Below are positions 1 to 10,646 of a stretch of 64,000 nucleotides of DNA, one piece after another. Below the pieces are notes generated by a model. It was not told the DNA's origin, did no database searches, and saw only the letters and a list, made by a program, of their open reading frames with translations. Numbering within the stretch: position 1 is the stretch's first letter; each line of letters starts with the position of its first letter. Where the stretch lies: NCBI GenBank assembly GCA_019426215.1, contig CM033393.1:28336591-28400590 (forward strand), in the 5' to 3' direction. The stretch is from Buddleja alternifolia (taxonomy: Eukaryota; Streptophyta; Magnoliopsida; Lamiales; Scrophulariaceae). Made by a program: the position numbers and the translations under genes.

Positions 1-248
1 TGAAAATGAGGAAAACAAACCTTACACCGAAGATTGGAACTCGCCGGTAAAAGAAGAACTCGTTCACCGCAAAGCCTTCTTCGCAATGCCTCAACAAACT
101 CGGGAGTGTGGGCTCCAAAAATACTACTAAAATAAAACTCCGTAAGAGGAATTTTATTTTCTTAAAAGCTAGCTTGCTCTCGTAAAAATATACAAGAACT
201 TATTGCTTTCGTTTTTGTTTTGTGTGTTTGAACTTGCAAATTACACCC

Positions 249-257
249 CTTTATATA
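249..257 (-). promoter_or_regulatory. Probable TATA box of the CopF LTR
   Basis: On the minus strand the sequence reads TATATAAAG inside the LTR, roughly 1.28 kb from its start. The position toward the 3' side of the LTR and the match to a plant TATA box suggest the U3 promoter. This is an inference from sequence only. Confidence 0.45.
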
Positions 258-344
258 GGATGAAAAAAGCATGAAATGGGATTAAAAAATTTCATGTGGG
301 AGGTTAAAAAAAGAAAAAAAAAACAAGTGGGGTGGAAAAGTTAG

Positions 345-414
345 CTGGTGCCAGCCGGCTGGCACCAGATTTTGTTGCTGGCGCGTGAACAGTACTCGTG
401 TTACTGTTCACGCG
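345..414. repeat. Perfect palindrome and adjacent hairpin in the CopF LTR
   Basis: Positions 345-368 are a perfect 24-bp palindrome centred between 356 and 357 (half-site CTGGTGCCAGCC). Thirteen bases later a second inverted repeat has 13-bp arms, CGCGTGAACAGTA at 382-394 and its complement at 402-414, with a 7-base loop. Both are GC-rich islands in an AT-rich LTR and lie between the TATA box and the LTR start, that is, in the U3-like part. They could be protein-binding sites or an RNA hairpin. Confidence 0.7.
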
Positions 415-1533
415 TCAATTTTTTTTTTTTTTAAATTTCTTTTTCCTTTTAATTAAATCGTTATTTAATTAAATATATTTCTCCAAACATATTTTCCACA
501 TTAATTTTTTTCATCTAAGTTCAAACTTATCCATCTAATGGATACTATAGTATTTATTCGTAGAGTTTCAATTTGAGGTTTGCGAAGGGACCTTAGGGAA
601 AATTAATTTTAGCTCCAAGTAGATTAAATCAAATTATCATCACATGATAATATTTAATATCACTTAACAATATTTAATTCCACTAAATAAATATTGTTGC
701 ACTCTAAAATTAACTTCAATTTATTTTTGAGTTCCCATTCTTTCGTAAAGAAATATTTCATTAACTCCTCTATTAAATATCCATGAAGAAATAAAATTGA
801 GACTACTTTTATTTTATTTCTCACATCTTATCCTATAATGCTCAATTTGCTTTTTATCAACTTTCCAAATGAAAAACTATTTTTCATATAATTTCAGCGA
901 CACTTCACTTGAAACACTTTGGCCAAAGTTTTAGAAAAGTCGAACATTGCAAATCCATTATAGGGGATATATCTTATCTCTTATAGAGATTATAGATCCC
1001 ATATGAATGTCCTTTCCAATCACATTTTTATGTCATTACCCAATGTATAAAGTATATTGGTCACCGAAGACCTCACTTCTAAATACATCAAAGCAATGTG
1101 CACTAGATGCATTAGTCCACGACAATCATAGGATTAAGAGTTATTGTTCAAAATTATTTATTTTCGATAGTAGTCAAAATAAATAATTTGATTGGTCCGG
1201 TTCAGTGTTTCAATCTAATTGATTTACACGAATATACTATATATGGAATCCCTATTCCCATGATTAAGACAAATCATCGAATATAGCATATTATAGTCTT
1301 TAGCAGATAAGACGCCCATTCTTATCACCGACTATAACCAATTTATAATAACACATGATATACGTAATCCAAGTCTTTCATGGAACATCACTTCCATTTG
1401 GATTCTCATATGTAATTATGGACTATGCCTATCCCATAGGACATTTAGTAATACTCATAACTTCTAATATATATTATTTATTTATTCATAACAAACACAT
1501 TAAATAATTGGATTCTAGGGCACATTCCTAACA

Positions 1534-3296
1534 GGAATATGTCTCAAAAGCTGTGATTTTTAAACATTGTTTCAAGTTGTAAAAGGGTTCATCGAGATAA
1601 AGGGATATCGATGCAACCCAAAAGACTTGCTCATATGATGCATACTTTGGGAGAAGTGTATCTCAATCCATAGATACTGGCACGGTGAAAGCCAATGCAT
1701 ATATGAGGGTCGCCATTGTGGTAATGGGCGAACTGAACAACCCCATGGAAGTTCCTGATATGGATTCCCATTCGAATGTGGAACTTCCAGTGGTCTTGCA
1801 GTATAAGAGTAATCCTTATGGACCTAAGATTCCATTGGATGTCTTATGCGTAACCGCGCATGTTCTTGATTTGTTACATGATCACTTTAGATGATCGAAT
1901 ATGGGCAAACTCAGACATGGACGTCATACGTAGTAAGGCACGTGAGAATCAAGAGGAATCTATCTCTGACATTAGCCAGTCGGTTAATATCCTATGGTTA
2001 CATAGTGAATCGACTTAAGGAATCTTCGGCCGAACTATGATATCTAAAGAGGCGTAGGGTTCCTCGTTTAGATAGTCAAAGTCAATTTCACATAACGTGG
2101 GAAATATATTATTGAATTAATAGAGCTTCGACCTCAGTCACTGCTCCAGATTAAATTGGGAGATTAGATAGAGGGATCTTACTTATGCGAGGATCAAGAT
2201 CGCAAAAGGTGTATCTTTACTTTTCGTATTATCTAGGTCTTCGGGACCCTATGCTAGGTGGGCAACTATGATTTGTAAGTGCCGAGAATTAGCTTGGTGA
2301 CTGATTCGAGGCTTGATTAAATCAAAGGATTGATTTAATCTAGTACTTTCCATTTTAGGAAAGTACACTAGCGCTGTGGGAAGGTGAACTTACTACTAGA
2401 TAGAAACGAGCCTAAGGGGTCACACACTAACTCGAGAGAGTCACTACTTAAATAGATGTGATAATCAATTTCGAGGAAATTGAGGGAATTAGGAAAGTGT
2501 AGTACTTTTCTAATATGAAATATAAATTAATTGAAGTATTCATTTAATTTTACTCTTTTAATTAATCTTGTAGAATTAATTAAATTAATTGACTTATGTT
2601 GACCGATTTTTATGAGAAAAAATAAGGGAGGGGGCTGTTTTTATGTGGTGGAGGAGGAAAAGAGTTTTCCCCTCCTGCAAGTCTTCATAGGATAAGGATT
2701 ACTAGAGAGTTTGGGAGAAAGGAAGTTTCCTTTTCCTAATATGACTCTAGATAATCTTCACCTATAAATAAAAGATGAAGAAGACTAAATAATCATGAAA
2801 AATTGCTGGAAAATCCGCCCCTCCCTAACTTACCAAAATCGGCCATCTTCTTCTCCCTTTCCAACAAGACGTCGTTCTATTCATGTGTTGAATTAAACAA
2901 CTTAGAAAATATTCCTACCATTCACATAATCAAGCCTAAGTTAAAGCTTAGAATCGTTTTGTTGTCTAGCACGCAAGGCAAGACGATTGGTGAGTTGAAC
3001 AAGGTGTGAATACATCTTAGAGGTGCGACGCTTGAAGCACTTTAAATCGGGAGATACGAAAAGACGACGGGCAATTTCTCACCCAAGGGAAATTGTGTGG
3101 ATTTACACCACAGGGTTGCTGAGATCCAAAGTACGAGGTGAAACGAAATTTTCAAAAAGTATAATTTCGTTGACCTCCTCATCAAATTCGATCGAACCAA
3201 TTCCATATTCCTGTTTTTGGGTGGTTGTACGTTTACTTTTGTAAAATTTTAATTTCCACTTCCACGAGCCACCCGAGGGAATGAGTCAACCCAACA
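1534..3296 (+). repeat. CopA 5' LTR (5'-truncated by the CopF insertion)
   Basis: It matches the 3' LTR from 8722 to 10646 almost throughout, including a TATAAATA box at 2763-2770 and the terminal CA at 3296. It is about 160 bp shorter than the corresponding part of the 3' LTR because a block equivalent to about 9775-9945 is missing near 2590. Small open frames inside it (for example 1685-1894 and 2803-3244) recur as broken frames in the other LTR and are not genes. Confidence 0.88.
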
Positions 3297-3297
3297 G

Positions 3298-3309
3298 TGG
3301 TATCAGAGC
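3298..3309 (+). other. CopA primer binding site (initiator tRNA-Met)
   Basis: TGGTATCAGAGC starts two bases after the LTR end. This is the standard plant copia primer site, complementary to the 3' end of initiator methionine tRNA, where minus-strand DNA synthesis starts. Confidence 0.9.
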
Positions 3310-5029
3310 TATGATTTGGCTCGATCGAATTTTTATGTGATTATGTATGTTTGTTTTTACGTTTTAATTGTAAAATCGAAAGCGTGATAATCAATATGTT
3401 CATTGTTAGACTAGGATTGATTTTGATTTGGGATTTTGTTTGATTTTTATGATTTTAATGTTTAAAAGTCATTGGTTTTAAAAATCATGAAATCTGAAAT
3501 TTGGGTATATGATTGTTTTCGATGGTTTTGATCTAGTTTTATGAAATCACTTTTGGTGGGGTGTTGCGAGATGGTTGAAACGAAGGTTTAATCATCAAGT
3601 AATAAAACTCATACTCTTGGAGAATTCAGATTCGTTAATTGAAACTCGAAAGAATCACGAACGTGCAAATAACTGATTTGCCACAAATAGCAATAGCCGC
3701 TGCACGCGGCGTCCAAGTGTGGGGTGACCCATGCCCAAGCGCGCGTATGACCACGCCCAGGCGTGGGTCAGACCACGCCTAGGCGTGATCAACAGAAAGT
3801 TAAATAAAAAAAAAATCCTTTCTTCGTACTTTTTGGAGGTGGGTGACCCAAAGACCTTACCTATGATGTTTTAGACTTGTAAACTCTGAGAAAGGTTTTA
3901 GAAATCAATATGGAACTTATCCCAATGATATTTGCAATCTAGTTTGAATGATGAATGGGTAAAATTTTCTTTATCACATGTATGTTTATTGCTTGGCATG
4001 TTTATGTGATAAAATGATGAACCACAAGCCTAGTCGTAGTGTTGGTTTTCTATGTATGTAATTATTCTAGAGTTGTAAATAATAGCCGATTTGGCTCTTT
4101 ACTTTTCCATATAGTAGATTAGTAGTTTTGGTAATCTATGTAATCGAAGACGGAGCAAAGAGACCTAGCCAAGACTTGAAGACTTGTATGCTGAGACGAT
4201 ACCATTGTAATAGTCTAGGCTGTTTTTTTATTTTCTAAAATGTCCAAACCCACTTTAGCCCGAGTGGGTTACTAGGTTAGGGCTCGAGGTGGTTCATCCT
4301 CATTTTTACCGCTTTGTGGATGTTTTACTTATCTGACTATGATGATTATTTGATGTAATGCATGCATAGGATGTACAATTAAAACAAGATAATTAAATCT
4401 GATGAGACCCCCCAATAAGCATGTTATAATTCCCTCCAGCGAAAATATTAGGCTTATGTGATAGTAAGAATGAAATTCTATTATCATGTCTTCCATCATA
4501 AGTATTCACCATGTGAAACGCTGCTAAAGGTTCAATCCTTTTGCTCAGAAAATGGGGTGGATTGGATCCGAGGTAGGCTGTGAGTGTTTACTAAGCACTA
4601 CGGTGCCCCGTGGAAATCGGTTGGTTTCATTGCTTTGCTCAGAAAATGGGGGCAATGAAATTGATGGTTATACATGGGATATTTGATGGGTCGAGCTTAA
4701 CATCGTCCCTTATGTGTTAGCTCAGAAAATGGGGCACATGTGGGAGATGAGGAAAACCATCTTGAGAACTATCTATAAAGATAGAAGGTCCGATAAGGCT
4801 ACTATTCAAAATTATCGTATGTTAGCTCAGAAAATGGGGCATATGATGAAGGGAGAATAGATATCAAGCCCACTAAAGAAACTAACGTTTCTTCAAATCA
4901 TGTCAAGAGGGTGGTGTGATTTGAGAAAAATAGTGGGAGAAGTGTACAATTAAAGACCAAATTGTATAAGGACTTTATTTGAAAATCCGTTATTAATTGT
5001 CTGTTATGCATTTTTGTAGACAAACGAAA
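3310..5029 (+). other. CopA untranslated leader with four spaced 15-mers
   Basis: This 1.7-kb stretch between primer site and gag has no supportable gene. It carries four exact copies of GCTCAGAAAATGGGG at 4543-4557, 4637-4651, 4720-4734 and 4825-4839, spaced 83 to 105 bp apart, just upstream of gag. Leaders of this kind usually hold RNA packaging and dimerisation signals, so the repeats may be part of one; that role is an inference. Confidence 0.75.
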
Positions 5030-5878
5030 ATGGCTAAAAATCCTCTTTATACAATTCTTGAAACTAACAAACTGAACAGACCAAACTTTTCGGATTGGGT
5101 AATTGAAAAATTGGCTAGTCTGGGCGTGGCACTTGACAATGAGCATTCTGTGGATTTGGTCCTACAGTCATTGCCTAACTCTTATGATCAATTTGTGGTC
5201 AATTTCAACATGAACCAACTTGAAGCAAAGCTTCCTGAGCTGTTGAACATGTTGAAGACTGCAGAAAGCACCATCAAGAAGGATAAACCAGTGCTTCTTA
5301 TGAATTCCTCTTCAAAAGCCAAGAAGAAGAATAAGACTAAGAAGCTGAAAGGTAATGGTGTTGAGAAGAAGGGTAAGAAGTCCAAGTCTAAAAAGTCTAA
5401 TGAGTGCTTCAAATGTGGGAAAGTTGGGCACTGGCAAAGGAACTGCAAAGAGCCTCTGGCTCAAGGTATGTTCTTTGTTGAAGTTAACTTCACTATTAAC
5501 GATTCTTCTTGGGTTTTTGACACTGGATGCGGTGTTCATATCTGCAATGATTTACAGGTGATGAAAAGAACCAAGGAACTAAGTAGAGGAGATATGATCT
5601 TGCGAATGGGGAATGGAGCATTGGTTGTTGCCAAAGCCGTGGGGATGATCTACTTAGAGTTAGGAGATAGGAAATTAGTTTTACATTCCGTTTATTTTTT
5701 TCCTGAAATAATAAGAAATATTATCTCGATTCCGGTTTTGGATAGAGAAGGATATTGTTTTGAGATTCGTAATAAAAGTTTGCTTTTGTTTTATGAATTG
5801 TCTCTTATTATAGAATCGAAAATGAAAGATGGAATGTATATCCCCAATAATTTCCAATCTCAATATTCAACAAAGTAA
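5030..5878 (+). pseudogene. CopA gag-protease, internally deleted
   Basis: Start chosen at the ATG of MAKNPLYTILETNKLNRP, a typical copia Gag opening; an upstream in-frame ATG at 4997 adds 11 residues. The Gag N-terminus (about residues 1-23, ending near DWVIEKL) is joined directly to the C-terminal part of the Gag domain (SVDLVLQSLPNSYDQF). Comparison with the CopE gag at 45818-44853 shows that more than a hundred codons of the middle are missing. A lysine-rich linker and a CCHC zinc knuckle (CFKCGKVGHWQRNC, 5408-5449) follow, then a protease with intact active site FDTGCG near 5516. The frame ends about where pol continues in another frame. The product could not form a normal capsid. Confidence 0.85.
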
Positions 5879-8503
5879 CAAACGTAAACAAGATAATCAA
5901 GTAAATGCACAAATGTGGCACGAAAGACTTGGACATATTTCCAAAGAAAGAATTCGAACATTGGCAAAACATTTAGGTGTAAATGACTTAGATGAATTGT
6001 CAAGTTGCGAATCATGTCTTAAAGGAATAATGACCAAGGTTCCATTTTCGGGGAAAGCGGAACGAGCCACAAAACCATTGGACTTGGTCATTACGGACGT
6101 GTGCAGGCCAATGAGTGTTGGCACTCAAGGTGGCCAAAGCTACTTCATAACTTTTACTCCTTTGAGAAGTTTAAGGAGTTCAGAAATGAAGTAGAGAAAC
6201 AACTTGGCAGAAGTATTAAGGCTCTTCGATCGGATCGGGGAGGAGAATACTTGTCTGTCAAGTTTCGTGATTATCTTAGAGAGAATGGAATTCTCTCACA
6301 GTGGACACCGCTCGGTACACCTCAACATAACGGGGTAGCCGAGCGTAGGAATTAAACATTACTAGATATGGTTCGATCCATGATGAGTTTCACTAAAGTT
6401 CCTAAGTCCATGTGGGGCTATGCTCTTGAAACGGCTGTCTATCTTTTGAATAGATCGCCTAGCAAGATGGTGCCCAATACCTCATATGAAAGTTGGTGTG
6501 GAAAGACGCCCTCATATAATCATTTGAGAATATGGGGGTGTCCAGCTTATGTAAAGCATTTAGTGGGAGACAAATTGGACCTCAAGTCCTCTTTGTGCTA
6601 TTTTGTAGGATATCCAAACGAAACTGTTGGAAATTACTTCTACAGCCCAACGGAACAAAAGGTTATTGTTTCGAGAAACGCCAATTTCTTGGAAAGGGGT
6701 CACCTTATAGATAGAAAAGGCGAGGTTGTAGAACTTGATGAGGTCCATGAGAATGGATCAAGTCAAGAAATACAAATTAACCCAACCTACACCAACGAGG
6801 CTACATCAGAGGCACCCACCGAAAATACACAACCTTTGAGGAGATTAAAGAGGATCCCAAAGGAGCCTAAAAGATGGTTAGGCCCATTGCAAGAGGAGGG
6901 TACTCAAGATCCTCCTCTAGACTCTGATCCGAAGAGTTTTAAGAGTGCAATGTATGACATTGATTCGAGAAAATGGCTAGAGGCCATGACATCCTAAATG
7001 GACTCCATGTACTCCAACAAGGTATGGATCTTGGTTGACCTACCTGAGGGAATCAAGCCCATTGGCTGTAAGTGGGTCTACAAACGAAAGCTTGGAGTCG
7101 ATGGAGAGGTAGTTACCTATAAGGCTCGCCTCGTGGAAAAAGGATTTACTCAAAGACAAGGGATTGACTATGAGGAAACCTTCTCGCTAGTGGCCATGCT
7201 GAAATCCATTGGGATTATGCTTGCTATATCTGCATATTTTGATTATGAAATATGGCAAATTGATGTAAAGACTGCATTCCTCAATTGAGAAATTGAGGAA
7301 GAGATTTACATGCAACAGCTAGAGGGCTTTACATCCAAAGGGAGCGAACACAAAGTCTGTAAACTCCAAAGGTCCATCTATGGACTTAAGCAAGCTTCTC
7401 GAAGTTGGAACAAACGTTTTCACACTGTCATACAAGAGTATGGATACGTTCAAAACGTTGAAGAGGCATGTATGTATAAGAAAGAAAGTGGGAGCGCAGT
7501 CACGTTCATCGTACTTTATGTCGATGACATCCAACTAATTGGAAATGATGTAGGGATGATGCAGTTGACTAAAGTATGGCTCTCTAATAAATTCTCCATG
7601 AAAGATATGGGAGAGGCGTCCTACATACTCGGTATGAAGATCTATAGGGATAGATCGAGTAGGATTCTAGGTCTCTCCCAATCTGCATATATCGATCGCG
7701 TACTCAAAAGATTTGAGATGGAAGAGTCCAAGAAGGGATTCTTGCCAATAGGACATGGCATCACACTTTCTAAGTCTATGTGCCCAAAGACTGAGGATGA
7801 AAGAGTGAAAATGTCCAAAAAACCCTATGCTTCAGCGATAGGTAGTATTATGTAAGCGATGATATGCACAAGACCCGATGTAGCATATGCATTGAGTGTG
7901 TGCAGTCAATATCAAGCGAATCCAGGCTTGGCACACTGGAGTTTGGTGAAAATAATCCTTAAGTATCTAAGGAGAACTAAAGAGTTGTTCTTGATATACG
8001 GACAAGGAGAATTGGAATTAGAGGGATTCATTGATTCGAGTTTCCAATCCGACAAGGATGACTCGAAGTCGGTTTCTGGGTTTGTATTTCTGCTCAATGG
8101 TGGAACGGTTAGCGGGAAGAGTTCCAAGCAATCAACCATAGCCGACTCCACCACTGAAGCAGAATTCATTGTAGCAAATGAGGCTGCAAAAGAAGCTATT
8201 TGGATGAGGAACTTCATCCAAGAATTGGGTGTCGTTCCATCCGTTGGGGATCCAGTAACAGTCTACTGTGATAACAACAGGGCTATTGCGCAAGCAAAAG
8301 AGCCAAGGTCTCATCAGAAATCCAAACATGTTCTGAGAAAATTCCGATTGATACGGGAAATCATTGGAAGAGACGACGTGCGAATGGAGCCCATGGACAC
8401 AGCGGACTACATAGCGGACCCACTCACCAAACCCCTTAGCCAAAAAGTATTTGAAGGACATGTGGGAAGAATGGGCCTTAAGTACATGGGCAATTGGCGC
8501 TAG
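5844..8503 (+). pseudogene. CopA pol (integrase, reverse transcriptase, RNase H)
   Basis: Domains in order: the GAG-pre-integrase zinc finger (WHERLGHIS, near 5914), the integrase core with TDVC, SDRGGEY (6231) and GVAERRN (6334), reverse transcriptase with YVDD at 7517-7528, and RNase H with the DNNRAIAQAKEPRSH block near 8269 and a TAG stop at 8503. Integrase has lost roughly 17-19 codons around 6150, where the conserved DDHSR segment should be, with a frameshift. From 6101 to 8503 a single frame is kept but broken by stops at 6353, 6995, 7286 and 7853. The coding pattern is otherwise well preserved, so inactivation looks fairly recent. Confidence 0.9.
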
Positions 8504-8517
8504 GGCAAGTGGGAGAT
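8504..8517 (+). other. CopA polypurine tract
   Basis: GGCAAGTGGGAGAT lies between the pol stop and the 3' LTR start (TGTTAGAG at 8518). A purine-rich run abutting the LTR is the plus-strand primer site. The same GTGGGAGAT motif precedes the 3' LTRs of CopD and CopE on the minus strand. Confidence 0.85.
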
Positions 8518-10646
8518 TGTTAGAGTTAGTGCCCGACGCACATATTCTTTGTAATGGTAACTCTAGCGTTGAACAATCATTTTCTTATAAATAAAGTCAA
8601 TCTCTTTTCTATGGGTGGCATGTCTTTATTCTTAAATTAGTTTTTACTTTGGCTTAGAATAAAGTCCCAAAGGATCACACATAGCTATGGGACATCATTG
8701 CACATTGGGTGTGGCAATGATGGAATATGTCTCGAAGGCTGTGATCTTTAAACATTGTTCTAAGTCGTAAAAGTGTTCATCGAGATAAAGGGATATCGAG
8801 GCAACCCAAAAGACTTGCTCATATGATGCATACTCTGGGATAAGTGTATCTTATTCCATAGATACTGGCACGGTGAAAGCCAATGCATATACGAGGGTTG
8901 CCATTGTGGTAATGGGCGAACTAAACAACACCATGGATGTTCCTGAAATGGATTTCCAGTCGAATGTGGAACTTCCAGTGGTCTTGTAGTATAAGAGTAA
9001 TCCTTATGGACCTAAGAATCCATTGGACGTCTTATGCGTCACCGCGCATGTTCTTGATTTGTTACATGATCGCTTTCGATGATCGAATATGGGAAAACTC
9101 AGACATGCACGTCTTACGTAGTAAGGCACGTGAGAATCAAGAGGAATCTATCTCTGACATTAGCCAATCGGGTAATCTCCTATGGTTACATAGTGAATCG
9201 ACTTAAGGAATCTTCGGCCGAAGTATGACATCTAAAGAGGCGTATGGTTTCCTGATTTAGATAGTCGAAGTCGATTTCACATAACATAGGAAACATAGTT
9301 TTGAATTAATAGAGCTTCGACCTTAGCCACTGCTCTAGATTCAATCGGGAGATTAAATAGAGGGATCTTACTTATGCGAGGATCAAGATCGCAAAAGGCG
9401 TATCTTTACTTTTTGTTTTATCTAGGTCTTAGGGACCCTATGCTAGGTGGGCAACCGTGATTTGTAAGTGCGGAGAATTAGCTTGGTGACTGATTCGAGG
9501 CTTCATTAAATCAAAGGATTGATTTAATCTAGTACTTTCCATTTTAGGAAAGTACACTAGCATTGTGGGAAGGTGTACTTACTACTAGATAGAAACAATC
9601 ATAAGGGGTCACACACTAACTCGAGAGAGTCACTGCTTGAATAGATGTGATTAATCAATTTCGAGAAAATTGAGGGAATTAGGAAAGTGTAGTACTTTCC
9701 TAACATGGAATATAAATTAATTGAAGGATTCAATTAATTTTACTCTTTTAATTAATCTTGTAGAATTAATTAAAATAATGGACCTAGTAGAGTCCAAGTA
9801 CTTTATTTAATTGGGTAGAGCCCAAGTTAAATAAATAAATGTTGGAATTAGTTGGTTGGATTTAATTTGACTTGTATTTAATTGATGGGTTGAACCTATA
9901 ATTAAATTGAGAAGTCAAAATTAAATCCTAGAATCCAATTGACTTGTGTTGACCGATTTTTATGAGAAGAAATAAGGGAGGGGGCTGTTTTTATGTGGTG
10001 GAGGAGGAAAAGAGTTTTCCCCTCCTCCAAGTCTTCTTAGGATAAGGATTACTAGAGAGTTTGGGAGAAAGGAAGTTTCCTTTTCCTAATAGGACTCTAG
10101 GTAATCTTCACCTATAAATAGGAGATGAAGAAGACTAAATAATGATGGAAAATTGCTGGAAAATCCGCCCCTCCCTAACCTACCAAAATCGGCCACCTTC
10201 TTCTCCCTTTCCAACAAGAAGTCGTTCTATTCATGTGTTGAATTAAAGGACTTAGAAAATATTCCTACCATTCACATAATCAAGCCTAAGTTAAAGCTTA
10301 GAATCGTTTTGTTGTCTAGCACGCAAGGCAAGATGATTTGTGACTTGAACGAGGTGTGGATACATCTTAGAGGTGCGACCCTTGGAGCACTCTAAATCGG
10401 GAGATACGAAAAGACGACGGGCAATTTCTCACCCAAGGAAAATTGTTTGGATTTGCACCATAGGGTTGCTGAGATCTAAAGTACGAGGTGAAACAAAATT
10501 TTCGAAAGGTATAATTTTGTTTACCTCCTCATCAAATTCAATCGAACCAATTCCATATTCCTGTATTCGGGTGGTTGTACGTTTACTTTTGTAAAATTTT
10601 AATTTCCGCTGCCACGAGCCACCCGAGGGAATGAGTCAACCTAACA
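8518..10646 (+). repeat. CopA 3' LTR, complete
   Basis: It starts TGTTAGAGTTAGTGCCC and ends ACCTAACA, 2129 bp. TATAAATA stands at 10113-10120. Its start and several internal blocks resemble SolG (14843-16983), showing that SolG belongs to a related family. Compared with the 5' LTR it keeps an extra block of about 160 bp. The next five bases (gttgg, 10647-10651) are the presumed target duplication; the left copy is outside the window. Confidence 0.9.

Larger units (their letters stand above)
1..1533 (-). mobile_element. CopF: LTR of a Ty1/copia element, runs off the left edge
   Basis: Read on the minus strand, this block begins at 1533 with TGTTAGGAATGTGCCC, a start shared in type with the LTRs of CopE and SolI. 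It runs leftward to the window edge without a recognisable end. The base after it (1534) resumes the LTR of CopA at the sequence ggaat. The matching point in the intact 3' LTR of CopA (8722-8726) is also ggaat, so this is best read as an insertion into the 5' LTR of CopA with a 5-bp duplication whose other copy lies left of the window. No coding region of CopF is visible. Whether it is a solo LTR or one end of a full element cannot be told. Confidence 0.8.
1534..10646 (+). mobile_element. CopA: Ty1/copia retrotransposon, nested in SirB, degenerate
   Basis: The element has a 5' LTR (1534-3296, its first ~204 bp displaced by CopF), a Met-type primer site, a long leader, gag-protease, pol, a polypurine tract and a 3' LTR (8518-10646). 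The 3' LTR ends in ...CTAACA at 10646 and is followed at once by the pol gene of SirB, so CopA landed in SirB. Domain order PR-INT-RT-RNase H marks Ty1/copia. The long LTRs (~2.1 kb) and pol motifs suggest an Angela/TAR/Tork-like lineage, a tentative call. Several stops and two internal deletions make it non-autonomous. Confidence 0.9.

Noticed and set aside
2803..3244. Small proteins encoded within the CopA LTR
   Set aside because: Similar frames recur at 10153-10594 in the other LTR but with altered ends, and they show no known motif.
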